This document shows, piece after piece, positions 1-11,068 of a stretch of DNA of 64,000 bases; the first letter of the stretch is position 1, and each line of letters starts with the position of its first letter. Below the pieces are notes generated by a model. It saw only the letters and a program-made list of their open reading frames with translations. It searched no databases and was not told where the DNA came from. This stretch comes from Euborellia annulipes (taxonomy: Eukaryota > Arthropoda > Insecta > Dermaptera > Anisolabididae), in NCBI GenBank assembly GCA_023213315.1, contig JAKCPI010001600.1:124001-188000 (forward strand), read 5' to 3'. The translations under genes were made by a program, and so were the position numbers.

Positions 1-382
1 CATATACACAGTCTTTTCGGCAACTTAGGTCATATGAGACTTTTTAGGATACTCCCCCAACAGCACAAAATATTGCAGCAATGTTGCAGAAACATTGCGA
101 ATCTTAGCAACATTGCAGCGGCAATATTCCAAACTAGCAATATTGCTGTTTGAGCTGCAATATTGCATCAATGTTGCCGCAATATTGTCAACATTGAGCA
201 AGATTGCAATATTCCGTGTGTGTGGGTCATTTATTAATATATAATATAATTGGGGATCCAGGTATATTTATTTAAGCCATTTGGTATCCCATATGGCTTA
301 AACGGACTGCCTGGGATCCGAACACGGGACCCTTGATATAGAAGGCCAGCACTTACAACTACACCAAGTGCCGAGGGCATTT
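1..382 (-). mobile_element. tRNA-derived SINE (family 1), interrupted
   Basis: The right part (about 216-382) reads on the minus strand as a tRNA-like head with a degenerate B box (GGTCCCGTGTTCGGATCC) followed by the body shared with the copies at 2025 and 20826. The left part (1-60) is the tail of the same family, containing the shared word CAGTCTTTTCGGCAAC. The body is split by a foreign stretch at about 66-215 built from GCAATATTGC-like words. The element probably continues past the left edge of the window. Confidence 0.6.
66..215. repeat. Cluster of GCAATATTGC / GCAACATTGC words inside a SINE
   Basis: About ten imperfect copies of a 10-nt word (AATATTGC or AACATTGC, often preceded by GC so that the word is self-complementary) lie at irregular 10-20 nt spacing, in both orientations. 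The block separates two parts of one SINE, so it looks like an insertion or an expanded internal array. No coding potential is seen. Confidence 0.5.
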
Positions 383-1147
383 ACGTATTTTATTCCAAAG
401 AAATTTTCTGTTTTAGAAGATTATTGTTATTTCATTAAGCCTTAAAATTTATAATTAATCATAAACTAAAATTAGCTCTTTAACTCATTTCTTGCATGTG
501 ATTGTTTTTATATTGGATTAAAAATTTTCAAGAGTAGCAATTTATATTTTTCTCTTACTCTTTCTTTAAATCAATTACGCACAAAGAATGTTTCTTTAAA
601 GAGAGTTAATTATCTTTAAAGATAATTAAACACTTAAAATGAGTTTAGAACGAACTTTATTTGAATTAAATCTAAAACAATTATCCAGTAGAAGGCAGAG
701 TATTGAATTTATATAGTTTAGTAACATTTTTTTTAACCCTTTTCGGCAACAGAGGCCATTTAGGGGTGATAAATTTATTTATTTATTGAAAATACATAGT
801 ATCGATGGCTACCGGGGGCGTTTCACAAGCTGATTGCCTGCCTTCCCCTAGCTACGCCCATGGCTAGAAGCATTTTACTCTAGGTTAATTTCTATAAGTT
901 TCTTGTTTATTTTATTTATTATTCTTCTTTTAGCTGTTCAACACTTTCTTTTTCTATCAATTGAAATATACAATCATCTTACGTTAGTGTCCAATCAGCG
1001 CTTTGATTCAATGACGTCATTTGTCTCTCTTCCAAGATTAAAAAAGTTAAATGCCTACGATCCAAAAAAAATTTCACTTGCATCGTGGTTTCATAAAACC
1101 ACACAATGATTTTTTGATAATCCTAACCGCAGTGATCTCTAATTTAA
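383..1147. other. AT-rich intergenic DNA, nothing recognised
   Basis: Low-complexity AT-rich sequence. The only open frame (903-1109, plus) has no recognisable domain and a composition like its surroundings, so I do not call it a gene. Confidence 0.6.
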
Positions 1148-1196
1148 TTAAGAAATATACAGTATATTACAGAGAAAGTGAAAAAAAGTAGAATAC

Positions 1197-1468
1197 CCAG
1201 ACTCCGCTTTCATTTTAGCTACTCTAGCTTCTTCCTTTGCAGCGATTGCAGCGGCAGCAGCCACTACGGCGCTTTGGGTAGCATCCTTTCCTGGTGATAG
1301 AGTTGTATCATTATGCTTATTATGCTCGTTAGAGCTACGTGAGGCAACCAATACTGCCCAAAGAGAGACCATTAGACATGAGGCTAATGGCCAACGACGT
1401 CGTCTACGTCGAGGTGCTACGGTTGTCGCCGACATCGATGTCGACGACCATACCACCGCTGATGACAT
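1197..1468 (-). CDS. Possible exon of an unidentified protein
   Basis: I do not recognise this protein. On the minus strand an open frame starts with an ATG directly after a good 3' splice site (TTGATGTTACAG, 1469-1480) and runs to a possible 5' splice site (GG before GTATTC, at 1197/1196). The frame is also open on either side (1148-1486), so the exon limits are uncertain. The product would have a run of six arginines, then a hydrophobic stretch of about 18 residues (WPLASCLMVSLWAVLVAS), which together resemble a signal anchor, followed by a Ser/Asn/His-rich part, an alanine-rich run and a charged Lys/Glu/Ala segment. The block is clearly richer in GC and CpG than its surroundings, which is the main reason for suspecting coding. 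No homologue came to mind, and it could be a chance open frame. Confidence 0.35.
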
Positions 1469-1501
1469 CTGTAACATCAACAACATAAAAGTGAACTAAC
1501 A

Positions 1502-2024
1502 AATCAAAATTTATTTGGAGATATTATAATTTAAAGAACCCCTTCCCCCAACCCCAGCCCTCAAGTAATAAAACTTTAGGCAAAGAATTATATAATAAAA
1601 TAAAAAATTTTGTGTGATGTTCGCACAGTACACAACTTTTTTCTTACCTTTTTCGTTAATTGAATATTGGATTCTGTGCTTGCCATACCAGATTTTTTTT
1701 TGTATCGACATATAAAAGAAAGAGAAAGTTTGCAAAATAGTTTAAAAACTTGCGCGATATTGACGTCACTGCTCTCTAACACAATATCATATCATATCAT
1801 AATCTATTATAATATTTTTTACTTTCTATAATATTTTTTAATCATTTAAAATTATATTATAAAGTACAGTACTAGTATTCTTTGACCAATTTTATTTAAT
1901 AACTTATTTTCGTTTTTTTGCACACTAGGGTACCTATTATTTTGGCTAAAAAATTCTGATTAAATTTTTTTTTTCTTAACACTCACACTTTTTTCTCATT
2001 CACACTCACACTCACGCACACATT
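1502..2024. other. AT-rich intergenic DNA with a degenerate hairpin-repeat piece
   Basis: Around 1,610-1,700 there is a degraded part of the dispersed hairpin repeat seen intact near 9,910 and 24,690 (words like GCACAGTACACAACTTT). The rest, including a run of ATATC repeats near 1,782-1,801, shows nothing codable. Two short overlapping open frames here are shadows of repeat sequence. Confidence 0.5.
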
Positions 2025-2235
2025 CATACAGTCTTTTCGGCAACTCAGGCCATATAAGACTTTTACGATATCCTTTATTGATTAATATACATATTTGGAG
2101 TTCAGGCATTCTTATTTAAGCCATTTGATATCCAAATGGCTTAAATAAAATCATCGGACTGCCTGGGGTCCGAACCCGCGACTTTTGGAATACGAGGTTA
2201 GCACGCTAACCCCTACACCAAGCCCGCGGGCTGAT
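2025..2235 (-). mobile_element. tRNA-derived SINE (family 1)
   Basis: Read on the minus strand it has a tRNA-like head with A box (TGTAGGGGTTAGCGTGC) and B box (GGGTTCGGACCCC), then the family body with a TTTAAGCCATTTGG hairpin, and a tail with GAATGAGAAAAAAGTGTGA. The near-complete copies at 20,826 and 59,811 define the family. Confidence 0.8.
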
Positions 2236-2824
2236 GAAATTAAACATTAATTAATTTACAATGTAGCTGATAATGCAATTAGAAAAGTCGTTTTGCTTGC
2301 TTATGGTATTCAGTCGAAACAGGTTATCTTAGCAGAGTGATATAAGTTATACATAACATGGAAAATAACCTTAAGATTAAGAAAAAGAGAGTATTAAAAA
2401 TTAGATTAGTTAAAATGTGAGGTTATAAGAAAAAGGGGGGCCTCTGAATATTAGTTCCATGAATACCACACATTTGTCTTTCAATTTTCAAAATAATTTT
2501 GTAGGTCAAGGGGCTCTCAAGAGTCACATCTAATGGCCCTTAATTGGGGGAGGGGGAAGTACACGTGTTTGGTTGCCTCCTTGAAGGGGCTTCATTCAAC
2601 TGTCTATCAAGCTCAGATAAACTCTCTCTCTTAATTTGACGGGAAATAAATTTGCTAGAAACCATTGCCTATGCCACCATCTCTTATATTTTATTATTCC
2701 TTAAACTTATAGTTGTTTTAATATAGGGAACTTTTTACTTTCTCCCACCAACACATGATTCAGAGCAAAAGTGAAATGCTTGGACTCAAATTAGATTTAT
2801 TAATAATTAACGGTTATCGTCAAA
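2236..2824. other. Intergenic DNA, nothing recognised
   Basis: AT-rich sequence without a convincing open frame, RNA gene or terminal inverted repeat. Confidence 0.6.
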
Positions 2825-2915
2825 GTCTTAAATGGCCTAAGTTGCCGAAAAGATTGTGGGGTGTGTGTGTGTGAGTGTGAATGAGAAAAAAGTGTGAATG
2901 TTTAAAAAAAGAAAA
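2825..2915 (+). mobile_element. SINE family 1 tail fragment
   Basis: Only the 3' part of the SINE is present: TAACGGTTATCGTCAAAGTC, the GCCGAAAAGA word, a GTGTGTGAGTGTGAATGAG stretch and an A-rich end. Confidence 0.7.
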
Positions 2916-3250
2916 ATTGATTTTTGAATTTTATTCAAAACTGTTGGAACGAATTTTGAGAAAATCGAAAAAGTCAGTAAAGTACTAGTACCTTTTGGTC
3001 GATTTTGATTAAAAGCTTATTTTCACTCCTAATTTAAATATAAAATTTTAACCTCCTAGCTCAATTCCTTCATGCTTTAAATTGAACACAGACACACACA
3101 CCCAGAGACAGACCATGTCGCAAAAACCACTTTTTTGGATTCAGCTGACCTCAAAACGTGTATACCCATCAAAATCTTGACATAGAATTTTTGACTTGAA
3201 TCCAATACTTTCTCTCCATATATTAACATATATAGATAAGAGAAAGTAAT
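2916..3250. repeat. Dispersed repeat C (ends in ACTTTCTCT...AGAGAAAGT hairpins)
   Basis: Copy of a repeat found at least eight times in this window. Shared words in order: GAAAATCGAAAAA, TTGATTAAAAGCTT, ACAGACACACACACCC, AGACCATGTCGCAAAAACC, GACCTCAAAACGTGTATA, TTTTTGACTTGAATCCAATAC, and a closing hairpin CTTTCTC...GAGAAAG around an AT core. No stable open frame is conserved between copies. Confidence 0.6.
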
Positions 3251-4364
3251 ATTTGATCTTCAATTCCAAATTTTATTTTACCATTAATTAGTTATACATT
3301 TTTTTTTCTTTTTTGAAGAAGCTCTACTACTTTTATACTTTTTTTTGTCCAAAAAAAAATCTTCTCTTTAGAATATTCAATTTTTATTTAATAAAATTGA
3401 TTATATAAATATTCATATGAGGAAGCCGCAGGAAGTCTATCGATTTAAATCAATTTCCTCTTCTCTGGATGGAGAGGAAATAAATGATCTCCCTTAATGT
3501 TATGTGTGTTTTGAGCTGTCCACTCAACTTTCCTGGTGACCACAAAGGGGATCACCAGGGTCAAGAGAATAAAAAAAGAGTGATGGCTGAATTTCTGTTT
3601 GCTCTTAAGTCAAATCAATGTGCTGAGGGGGAAGGAAATCTCGGTTGCTAAGGCATCTCTCTCTCTCTTTCCTCTCCGGTCCTTTTCGTTTTCATACTCC
3701 TCACGTAGCAAGCATCAGCCCTTCTTGCAAGAGTCAAAAGACAAATTCTATATTTTTTCATGAGCTGTTTGTTGATAATACAAGGACATGATAAAGATTG
3801 AGATTTAAACCGTTTTATTCGAAGAGATTTGTCGAATTAATCAAAAATAAAAAAGTGGTGATTTTTTTTTTCTATTATAAAGGTATGGCATTAATTAATG
3901 GATAAAAAAAAAAACTGAATCGGTTTAGTTGGCTATATATTATCTAACACGCTTTATTAAGGCGGCTACACACGTAACTGCAAACTTGACAAGCATGCAC
4001 ATGCAATCTTTTTAAACAAGCAACTGTAGCGTCTGTAGGAGAATTTTGTGTAAGCATTTTAATTGTGCAAGCTTGATACTCGAATGAATTTTAATCATGC
4101 ACAAGCATATTTGCGCTAGCAAAACTCTCCGCCATTTTATAGACGACAATGATAAATAATATACAATGATAAATAATATACAATTTGTTTCTGAAAATAA
4201 ATATTCTGACCACAGGTCCTGAGGAAGGTCGTGACTTGTGACCGAAACGTCGACAGTTAATAATTAAATAAAAGTTTTTTATTTAATTCCTTGGCTGCAA
4301 AGTCTCCTATACCCAATTCAAAGTCTACAGCTACTTCTCATCACTAGTTAAATAAATACAAATT
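3251..4364. other. Intergenic DNA, mostly non-repeat
   Basis: The part from 3,420 to 3,760 is more GC-balanced than its surroundings and does not match other repeats in the window. It shows no convincing open frame and could be regulatory or an old gene remnant. At 4,219-4,253 there is a CTGAGGA...GACCGAAACG motif, discussed in the findings. Confidence 0.4.
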
Positions 4365-4680
4365 AATAGATTTTGATAGGGCAGATTCAGCCAAATGAAA
4401 AGCCTTTATATGCTTCTCGACTCCGGAGACGTTTCGAGATATTTTTAATGTCTCATCATCAGTCCGTATCGAAAATTAGCATAAAGGTAGTCTTTAATAT
4501 ACAGCATATGTACATATAAATTTTATATAATGAATACGCCTCGAAGCGTTCATGAGAGGAAATATTCTCAATAGTTGTTGGACTGATGATGAGACATTAA
4601 AAATATGTCGAAACGTCTCCGGAGTCGAGAAGCATATAAAGGCTTTTTATTTGGCTGAACCTGCCCTATCAAAATCTATT
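4365..4680. repeat. Foldback element
   Basis: Long inverted repeat. The outer arms begin with GATTTTGATAGGGCAG and end with its complement, and both arms contain GACTCCGGAGACGTTTCGA or its complement and the CTGATGATGAGACATT motif. The two motif copies face each other across a short AT-rich centre. Confidence 0.8.
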
Positions 4681-4737
4681 ACATTCACAGCCACCAAATC
4701 TTATTTATTTGAAACAAGTTAATATTTATCAGTTCAA

Positions 4738-4822
4738 ATAGCAAAAGAGAGCGGCCGGGAGTCGAACCACGAATCTACCGATTTGTACTCAGTATGCCCT
4801 ACCACTGGATCACAGCATGGCA
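4738..4822 (-). mobile_element. tRNA-like SINE head
   Basis: Minus strand: A-box-like TCCAGTGGTAGGGCATA and B box GTGGTTCGACTCC with spacing typical of a tRNA-derived promoter. The same type of head forms both arms of the palindrome at 12,262. Confidence 0.6.
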
Positions 4823-6085
4823 TTAGGTTAAATAAATTAACATCATCTCTCTAGTCTCTCTATCGTAACTTTTGGCTGATACAAATAGTAATAATTTATT
4901 CGTCAATATTTAATTTAAATCAATCCTAGCAGTCTGGGCGGTTAGACAGCCCAGATATCTGTTTTTTTTTTGTTTTGTTTTTTTTTTAAAGATAGTGAGA
5001 AAGTTTCTGAGTTTGAAAGCAAATCTAGAATAACACGTAGATCAATCTTCCTAATAGCAAACTAAGCATTTTATTACAGTTAAAGCTTCCTTTAAGAGTA
5101 AGAAAAGTTTTTCACCTTTCTGATGGTTTGCTATTTAAGTTTATTTATAATTTAAAAGGAAAGTTTTACAATTTATTTTCATTAATTTGGTTTTAAATAA
5201 ATGAAAATTAATATCTTAATGGAAGGGTCCAGATGAAAAAGAAATTTTTATAATAGCGCTAATTTTTTAGATTTTCTCAGCAAGGGAAACATTTTCTATT
5301 CACTTTGATCTTACTTTTCTGTAACTCCTTACAATTTGAAATCTTTAATAAATAAAATGTGTTTTAAGATTATTAGGGTTTATTTTAGTTTATACAGCTA
5401 TTTTACGTTGATTCATCATTTTCTCAAAGAGTACTTGAAATTTGAATTCATTATTTAGACTATGACCGGATTCTAATGTCTTCCTCAAAATTAATTAATT
5501 TTTTATTTATCAAAAAACTCTTTTAATTGAAAAATATCGTTTATACCTTTATGCTTTTGTGTATATATTCTCATAAGTAATTTAATTTTGTTGAAAATCA
5601 ATATGAAATTTTCAACTTAAGCTTAGGATCGTCACCTCTATGGGTTAATCCATTTTGGATAAAATCAGTCACGGAGAGAATTTCATTTAGTTTAAACGAA
5701 CTAGGCTACATATTTTAAAGGTGTTACGATACGCCGGCCGTGTATCATACCGTTTTAATCCATTTCCTATGAAGATAAATAAATAATAATAGATGAAGGG
5801 GTAGATTTTTTTTTTTTTGAAAAGTCATTTTGGCTGCAGATGCCATTTGATTTTTATAAATTTATGAATTATTTATTTTAAATACAGATTCGGTGGCTTC
5901 CGTCGGGAGTTCAATAGTCTTGTTTATTGGGGGCCGCCTATTCCGATTTTCAGCACCACTTGGCGTTGCTTAACAATATTGATCTTGGTGGCTTTTGTTA
6001 ATTCTTCTTGACAGGCCCGCCGGCGACGGAGTAGATATAAAAATAAACAAGGTCATAGAAAATGAATTTAAGCCGCTTGATGTAG
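4823..6085. other. AT-rich intergenic DNA
   Basis: No gene is recognised. A GC-richer stretch at 5,885-6,030 has no good open frame with splice sites. Confidence 0.5.
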
Positions 6086-6088
6086 TTT

Positions 6089-6283
6089 TTTACTTTCTCG
6101 TATAGAGAAAGTATTGTAATCGTAAAAAAAATTCGACTTCGAGATTTAATAATTTTAGTGTAAGGAGCATATACCAAAATTCATCGATCTAGCTGCTTTG
6201 GTTTTTAAGCAATCGTGTTCACACACACACCCAGACGTAATTCCAAAAGAATATACGAGAAAGTCTCGGGGAAGTCAATCCCC
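6089..6283. repeat. Remnant of the CTTTCTC-ended foldback family
   Basis: Begins with the hairpin ACTTTCTCGTATAGAGAAAGT, then TTCGACTTCGAGATTT, ATACCAAAATTCATCGATC, a short CA run, and the reverse terminus ACGAGAAAGTCTCGGGGAAG. It is a shortened relative of the foldbacks at 18,799 and 29,457. Confidence 0.65.
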
Positions 6284-6435
6284 ATATTTATTTTAAATTT
6301 TTTCTAAAACAAATTTTCGTATTTCGCGATCCTGCAATAACTGCGATTTTATAAAATCTAGTAAAAATGTTTACCTTATGTTATCTTATACTATTAAACG
6401 AGCAATGTACGTTTGTTTATAAGTAATCAAATCAG

Positions 6436-6600
6436 TTCTCTAGCATGCTAACCTCGTATACCAAAAGTCGCGAGTTCGGACCCCAGGTAGTCCGATAATT
6501 TTATTTAATGGATACCAAATGGCCGAAAAGACTGTGTGAATTGTGTGTGAATGTGAGAGTGAATGAGAAAAAAGTGTATTTAAAAAAAAAAAAAATCAGT
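6436..6600 (+). mobile_element. SINE family 1, partial
   Basis: Plus-strand tRNA-like head from the B-box region (GAGTTCGGACCCCAGG) through the TTTTATTT body to the GTGTGAATGTGAGAGTGAATG tail and an A-rich end. The part between body and tail is deleted. Confidence 0.7.
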
Positions 6601-6775
6601 TCTCGAAAACGGCTTTAACGATTTTTTCAAATTTTAAATATACCGGTATAGACCTACTATTTCCGGTTTCAATATGAAATTGCGCTAGGTTCCGTCTTTG
6701 GGAAAATTCGGCTACTAGTAAAAGTTTGAGTTTCGTTGAAGATTAATGAGTGATGCCGAGTAACATATAATTCAA

Positions 6776-7009
6776 AACACCACCATGACGCTGTCTTTTC
6801 GGCAAGGATGTAGGGAGGAAAAACAAAAACAAGATTTTTAATTTTTCCTCAATTGAGTTTTATTCCTAATATTTTAAAGGCACAAAGGCTCTTCTTCTCT
6901 TTGTGCCTTTGAAATATTAGGAATAAAACTCAATTGAGGAAAAATTAAAATCTTGTTTTTGTTTTTCCTCCCTACATCCTTGCCGAAAAGACAGCGTCAT
7001 GGTGGTGTT
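6776..7009. repeat. Near-perfect foldback element
   Basis: Two arms of about 115 bp are almost perfect reverse complements around a centre near 6,893. Outer ends are CACCACCATGACGCTG and its complement; the arms meet at GGCACAAAGGCTCTTC and its complement. No protein is encoded. Confidence 0.85.
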
Positions 7010-7020
7010 TGAGTTTCATC

Positions 7021-7278
7021 CAAGGGCGGATTCAAGAGAGGGTGGGCAAAGGGGTTAACTACCCCCCTCCTCCTGAGATTTGAGAAAAAAAATTTTTTTT
7101 GGGAATTAAATTTTATTTTTAATATAAAATTTTAAAAGTTTATACTTAAAAATGTGATTTGTATTTATTTTTATTCTGGTAAACACCTTTAAATTACCGA
7201 AGATAAGAAAAAATTGTGTTCTCTGTGACCAGTCACACCCCCCCCCCCCACCGAGAAACTCCTCTGGATCCGCTCTTG
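7021..7278. mobile_element. hAT-like MITE
   Basis: Termini CAAGGGCGGATTCA and the complement-like TGGATCCGCTCTTG, with G and C runs inside. Flanking octamers GTTTCATC and GTTTCTTA agree at six of eight positions, as expected for an aged 8-bp target duplication. Confidence 0.55.
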
Positions 7279-7668
7279 GTTTCTTATGAAGATTGAATAT
7301 ATTCTTTATGTTAACAATTTAGAGGTCAAAGGATTTTTTTTATTTTTCATCTCTCTTTAAATCAGCAGGAATTTTTTTTCTTGGATCAATTTTTGTGGTC
7401 GAAAACCTTAAATTTGCCAACCGTGGTTTTGTCAAAGTTGAAGGCTTACAAGAACGTGACCTTCTCTGTTAACGAGGAATTACTTGTATTATTTTCTTTT
7501 TTTTATCAATTCTTTTTACCGCTTGGTATTAACGATTCATTCTTGGTTTAATTTTAATAATAAAAGATTTATGGAGATTCCTTATTTATTGCTTGTTTGA
7601 TAACGTGATTAGAATATTTTATATCATATATTTTTATTTTTATAGATTTATGTAGAATATATATTTTA
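7279..7668. other. AT-rich intergenic DNA, nothing recognised
   Basis: No open frame, RNA gene or repeat boundary that I can support. Confidence 0.6.
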
Positions 7669-7670
7669 TA

Positions 7671-8630
7671 GGGGAGAGCGGGGCTCTGCCGTACACTTAA
7701 GGGAGAATAGTTGTAGCTGGAGAGAATTTTGAGTTAAAATTATGAGAAAATTAACAACATGTAATTTAGTTCATTAGCTACCCACTACAAACAAAGAAAT
7801 TGACATTATGCCACTGATAAGTATTTTTAATTAATTTCAAAAAAATGTGTCTTTGTACGGATTAGCCCTGGAGGTTGGGGCTATTCCGTACAACGGGAGG
7901 GGCTATATCGTACAACTAAGAAAATAACATGAAAGGATAAAAGAAATGAAAAAAATAAATAAATTAATTAATTTTAAATTTATTTGTTTAAACAAAAATC
8001 GGAAATGAATTTATCAGCAGGCTCTGCAGCACTGCAAGCCGAATGGACCCACCCACCCTGCGCACATACAGCACCTGAACCAGTGTCTTCTGATGACGAA
8101 TCATCTTCAAACTTAATTTTTCTTCGGCTACTTGATTTTACAGAACCCCTTGTCTTGAAACTTGTGTTCTTTGGTTTAGAGTTCACTCGAGCTTTACTTT
8201 TTACAATCTTCTTCCCGATGTTTGATTTTTTTCTCTCTAACGTTTCTGTACGGTTTAGCCCCATCACGTAGCTTGTGGCGGTTTTATGTTCTAACCTCAA
8301 AATTCTTAGCCTAACTTGTTATCACTTGGTATCAAAAGATAGCTGAAGAAGAGTAGTTTCTTATGAATTCATATAAACTAGTTTATAAGCAAAAGTTCTC
8401 AAGTCACCTCTTATTTTAAACTGGCTCAAAATTAAAAGAAAATTCACCAAAACATGTTTTTTCACAATAATCCGAGGTACACCATGCGCTCGGTGGAACT
8501 TTCTCAACATTACAGCTTGCTAGATGGGGTGCTAGGTTGCAGCTCCGATCAGACCTCAATATCTTGAGAAATAGACGAGAAACAGACTGTACGGTTTAGC
8601 CTCACTATACGAAATAGCCCCGCTCTCCCC
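7671..8630. mobile_element. TA-flanked TIR DNA transposon, non-autonomous
   Basis: Terminal inverted repeats GGGGAGAGCGGGGCT (7671-7685) and AGCCCCGCTCTCCCC (8616-8630) are perfect complements, and TA stands directly outside both ends. A TA target duplication is typical of Tc1/mariner/pogo-type elements. The element is 960 bp and keeps only a fragment of coding sequence (next entry). The words CCGTACA and CTGTACGGTTTAGCC recur near both ends as subterminal repeats. Confidence 0.8.
7980..8300 (-). pseudogene. C-terminal fragment of a DDE-type transposase (PHD-like tail)
   Basis: A 106-residue open frame inside the TIR element. The first two thirds are Lys/Ser/Arg-rich and acidic (SSSEDTGSG), resembling the linker before the zinc-binding tail in some pogo/Tigger-type transposases. 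The end, with WVHSAC, an AAE/ADKF segment and a final FC, resembles the C-x-x-W-x-H-x-x-C ... C-x-x-C pattern of that tail, but several cysteines are missing (FISDFC where FICDFC is usual). The catalytic domain is absent, so this is a relic. The overlapping plus-strand frame is its shadow. Confidence 0.45.
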
Positions 8631-8953
8631 TATTGGGATCTATGGGAGAGGCGTGGCTTCACCTGGTGGCAAAAAATGAACTAGCCATTGTAGGATTGAA
8701 TGGCTGAGCTGATACGCAAGTACACGTGTTTTATGAGACAAAAAGTTTAATTAAAAATAAAAAATGGGTGTGACGGTACAGGAAATTTGTAGGTTTTCTT
8801 CTGCCACACTTACTAATAGAAATTTTATTTGTGGAGACAATATTATTGATCCTGGTCATGTTTTAAAGTGAGTAATAGTAATGACAGTTTCAATGACAGA
8901 CCAAATTCTTGCTTTCTGTTTACAAACAACAAGTTTACGAGAAGAATTTCATG
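8631..8953. other. Intergenic DNA, nothing recognised
   Basis: No feature that I can support. A short plus-strand open frame starting at 8,881 runs into the next element and a C homopolymer, so it is not called. Confidence 0.5.
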
Positions 8954-9660
8954 CAGTGGCGTCATTGGGGGGAGGGGAGGCATTTGCCCCCCCCCCCCCC
9001 CCAAGGGCTCTGATTTTTATAAAATTTTATATTATTCAAAATAAAATGCTCCAAAATACATCTAGGAGTATACAAACTGTACAAATTTTATAATAATAAT
9101 AACAAAAAATGTGTTTGGAGTGCACCACATAAATCAGCTCTTAAAAAAATACGATATGAGAGGCCTTTGCTCGAGCACAATTGTTTTGGAGAAAAACAAG
9201 AAAAAGATAGAGGCAAAAATTAAAAAGAAGGTTTCTAAATCTGATAGATTGATTCTTCTACAATAAAATTATTTATAATTTTCACTATACTGTCTTTTTT
9301 TTGGAAAATAATGAAATCGAACTGTTTCATGCTTAGATGCATGACTTTTACACCCATAAACACAAAGTAGATACATATTGCTTTTATTTTTATAAGGAGA
9401 AAATTTCATATTTGTGAATATTTCAGTGTATGTATGTATTATTTATTAATCTAACAATAATGTTTACTCGTGGGTTATAACTTTTTTTTTAAATAATACA
9501 ATTATATCAGATGTTTAAATGTTCTTGTCCCTTATATCACGTTAAACATGAAGGTTTATCCTACAATCGCTAGTTCGAATTTAAGCCACCAGGTAGAGTA
9601 TTGAAATGCTAAAGATCCCAATAGATCATTGGAGGGATGGTCTTATTAAGAAAAGTATTA

Positions 9661-10135
9661 AAAATTTCATAGGAAAAATAGAAGCCATGGTAACAAAATA
9701 TAAATATTTTAGTATGTATTTAAATTTAACATCTTGAATTTCAATTTTCAATTGCGAAGAGAAAGTTGTGTGTTGTGCGACCAGTCACACCAGATTTGTA
9801 TTATTTTTTTTATAAATTTATTTTTTAACAGCAGAATTTTTTATAATTTATTTTATTTTATATTGGAGTTTTACTTCTTCCACATGAATAAATAAAACTT
9901 TACGTCATTGGTTGATTAAAAAATCTGGTGTGACTGGCGCACAGCACACAACTTTCTCTTACCTTCGGTAATCGAAAGTTGTGTTCTGTGCTTGTCTCAC
10001 CAGATTTTTTGTGTCGACATGTATTTAGTTTCCGACAGTAGGGTACATTCGATTTTCAAGATATAAAATTTATAAGTATGGGAAAATATTTATATTTTGT
10101 TACCATGGCAACCATTTCTCCTATCTTTTCTATGG
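9661..10135. repeat. Inverted repeat with paired hairpins
   Basis: Left arm CCATGGTAACAAAATATAAA and right arm TTTATATTTTGTTACCATGG are complementary. Within it, 9,905-10,007 is a hairpin whose outer arms are AATCTGGTGTGACTGG and CACCAGATT and whose core is ACTTTCTCTTACC...GGTAATCGAAAGT. The same hairpin recurs at 16,925, 24,690, 32,710, 34,430 and 41,900. Confidence 0.65.
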
Positions 10136-10199
10136 AGTACAAGAGTAAAGTGGTCTTCAGAAGATTTCAATCACAAAATGAGAATATACATTTTATAGC

Positions 10200-10585
10200 G
10201 AATCTAAAAAATAATTGATTTTTGAATTTAAAAAAAAAATCGTTGGAGCAAATTTTAAGAAAATTGAAAAAAACTGAAAAAGTGCATCAGTAAAGTATTA
10301 GTACTCTTTGGCCGATTTTGTTCAAAAGCTTCGTGTCACGTCCCATGGGGGTGCCTAACTTAAATATAAAATTTCAACTTGCTAGCTCTTTTCGTTCTTG
10401 AGATATTTTGTTCACAGACAGACACACAGACAGACAGACACACAGACAGACAGACCATGTTGCGAAAACCACTTTTTTAGATTCAGGGGACCTCAAAACG
10501 TGTATCCATCAAAATCTCGACATCGAATTTTTGACATGAAACCAATACTTTCTCTATATATATTAACATATATATAGAGGTAAGA
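10200..10585. repeat. Dispersed repeat C
   Basis: Same word order as the copy at 2,916, with an expanded ACAGACAGACAGACACAC stretch, the GACCTCAAAACGTGTATC word and an AGAGAAAGT end at about 10,585. Confidence 0.65.
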
Positions 10586-11009
10586 GAAAGTAAAAAAATA
10601 GGGCTATAGACCTAGAATGTTTAGATTAAGGATAACTTAAACAATTTTTTTAATTTTTATTGTGCTCCCCTTCTTCGATAAAAATAATAAAATAAAAATA
10701 ATAAAAGAATTTTTTATTTAAAAACGGGGGATGTGAGTTTAGTTTTATTCTATGTATTTTTAAAAGAATAAAGTAGGTCAATGTTCAATTTTTGAAAAAA
10801 AAAAAAAACTATGCATGCAATAGCAATGAAATTGTATTGTTTTTGTAAGGGATCCGAGGGCAAACTTGAAGCAACGCCTCGAAAGGGTTTGTTAATAATC
10901 TCTAGTAACATCCGCAAAAACCAAGTAATTTGTGGGCTTATAGGGCGTTGTTTGGAAACAACCACCCATTTGTGTTTGTAATTATTTCGATCAAACTGCG
11001 GATCAAATT

Positions 11010-11068
11010 GCTAGAATGGGCAAAATACTTTAAAAAGAATTTTTTAAAGTATTTTGCCCATTCTTAGC
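11010..11068. repeat. Short perfect hairpin
   Basis: GAATGGGCAAAATACTTTAA and its complement are separated by a few bases. Stem about 24 bp. It could be a tiny foldback remnant; no miRNA-like features were tested. Confidence 0.6.

Noticed and set aside
6776..7009. Amplification or assembly chimera as a general explanation for the palindromes
   Set aside because: It cannot be excluded for single cases, but several palindromes occur in two or more independent copies or carry later insertions with target duplications, so most are real elements.
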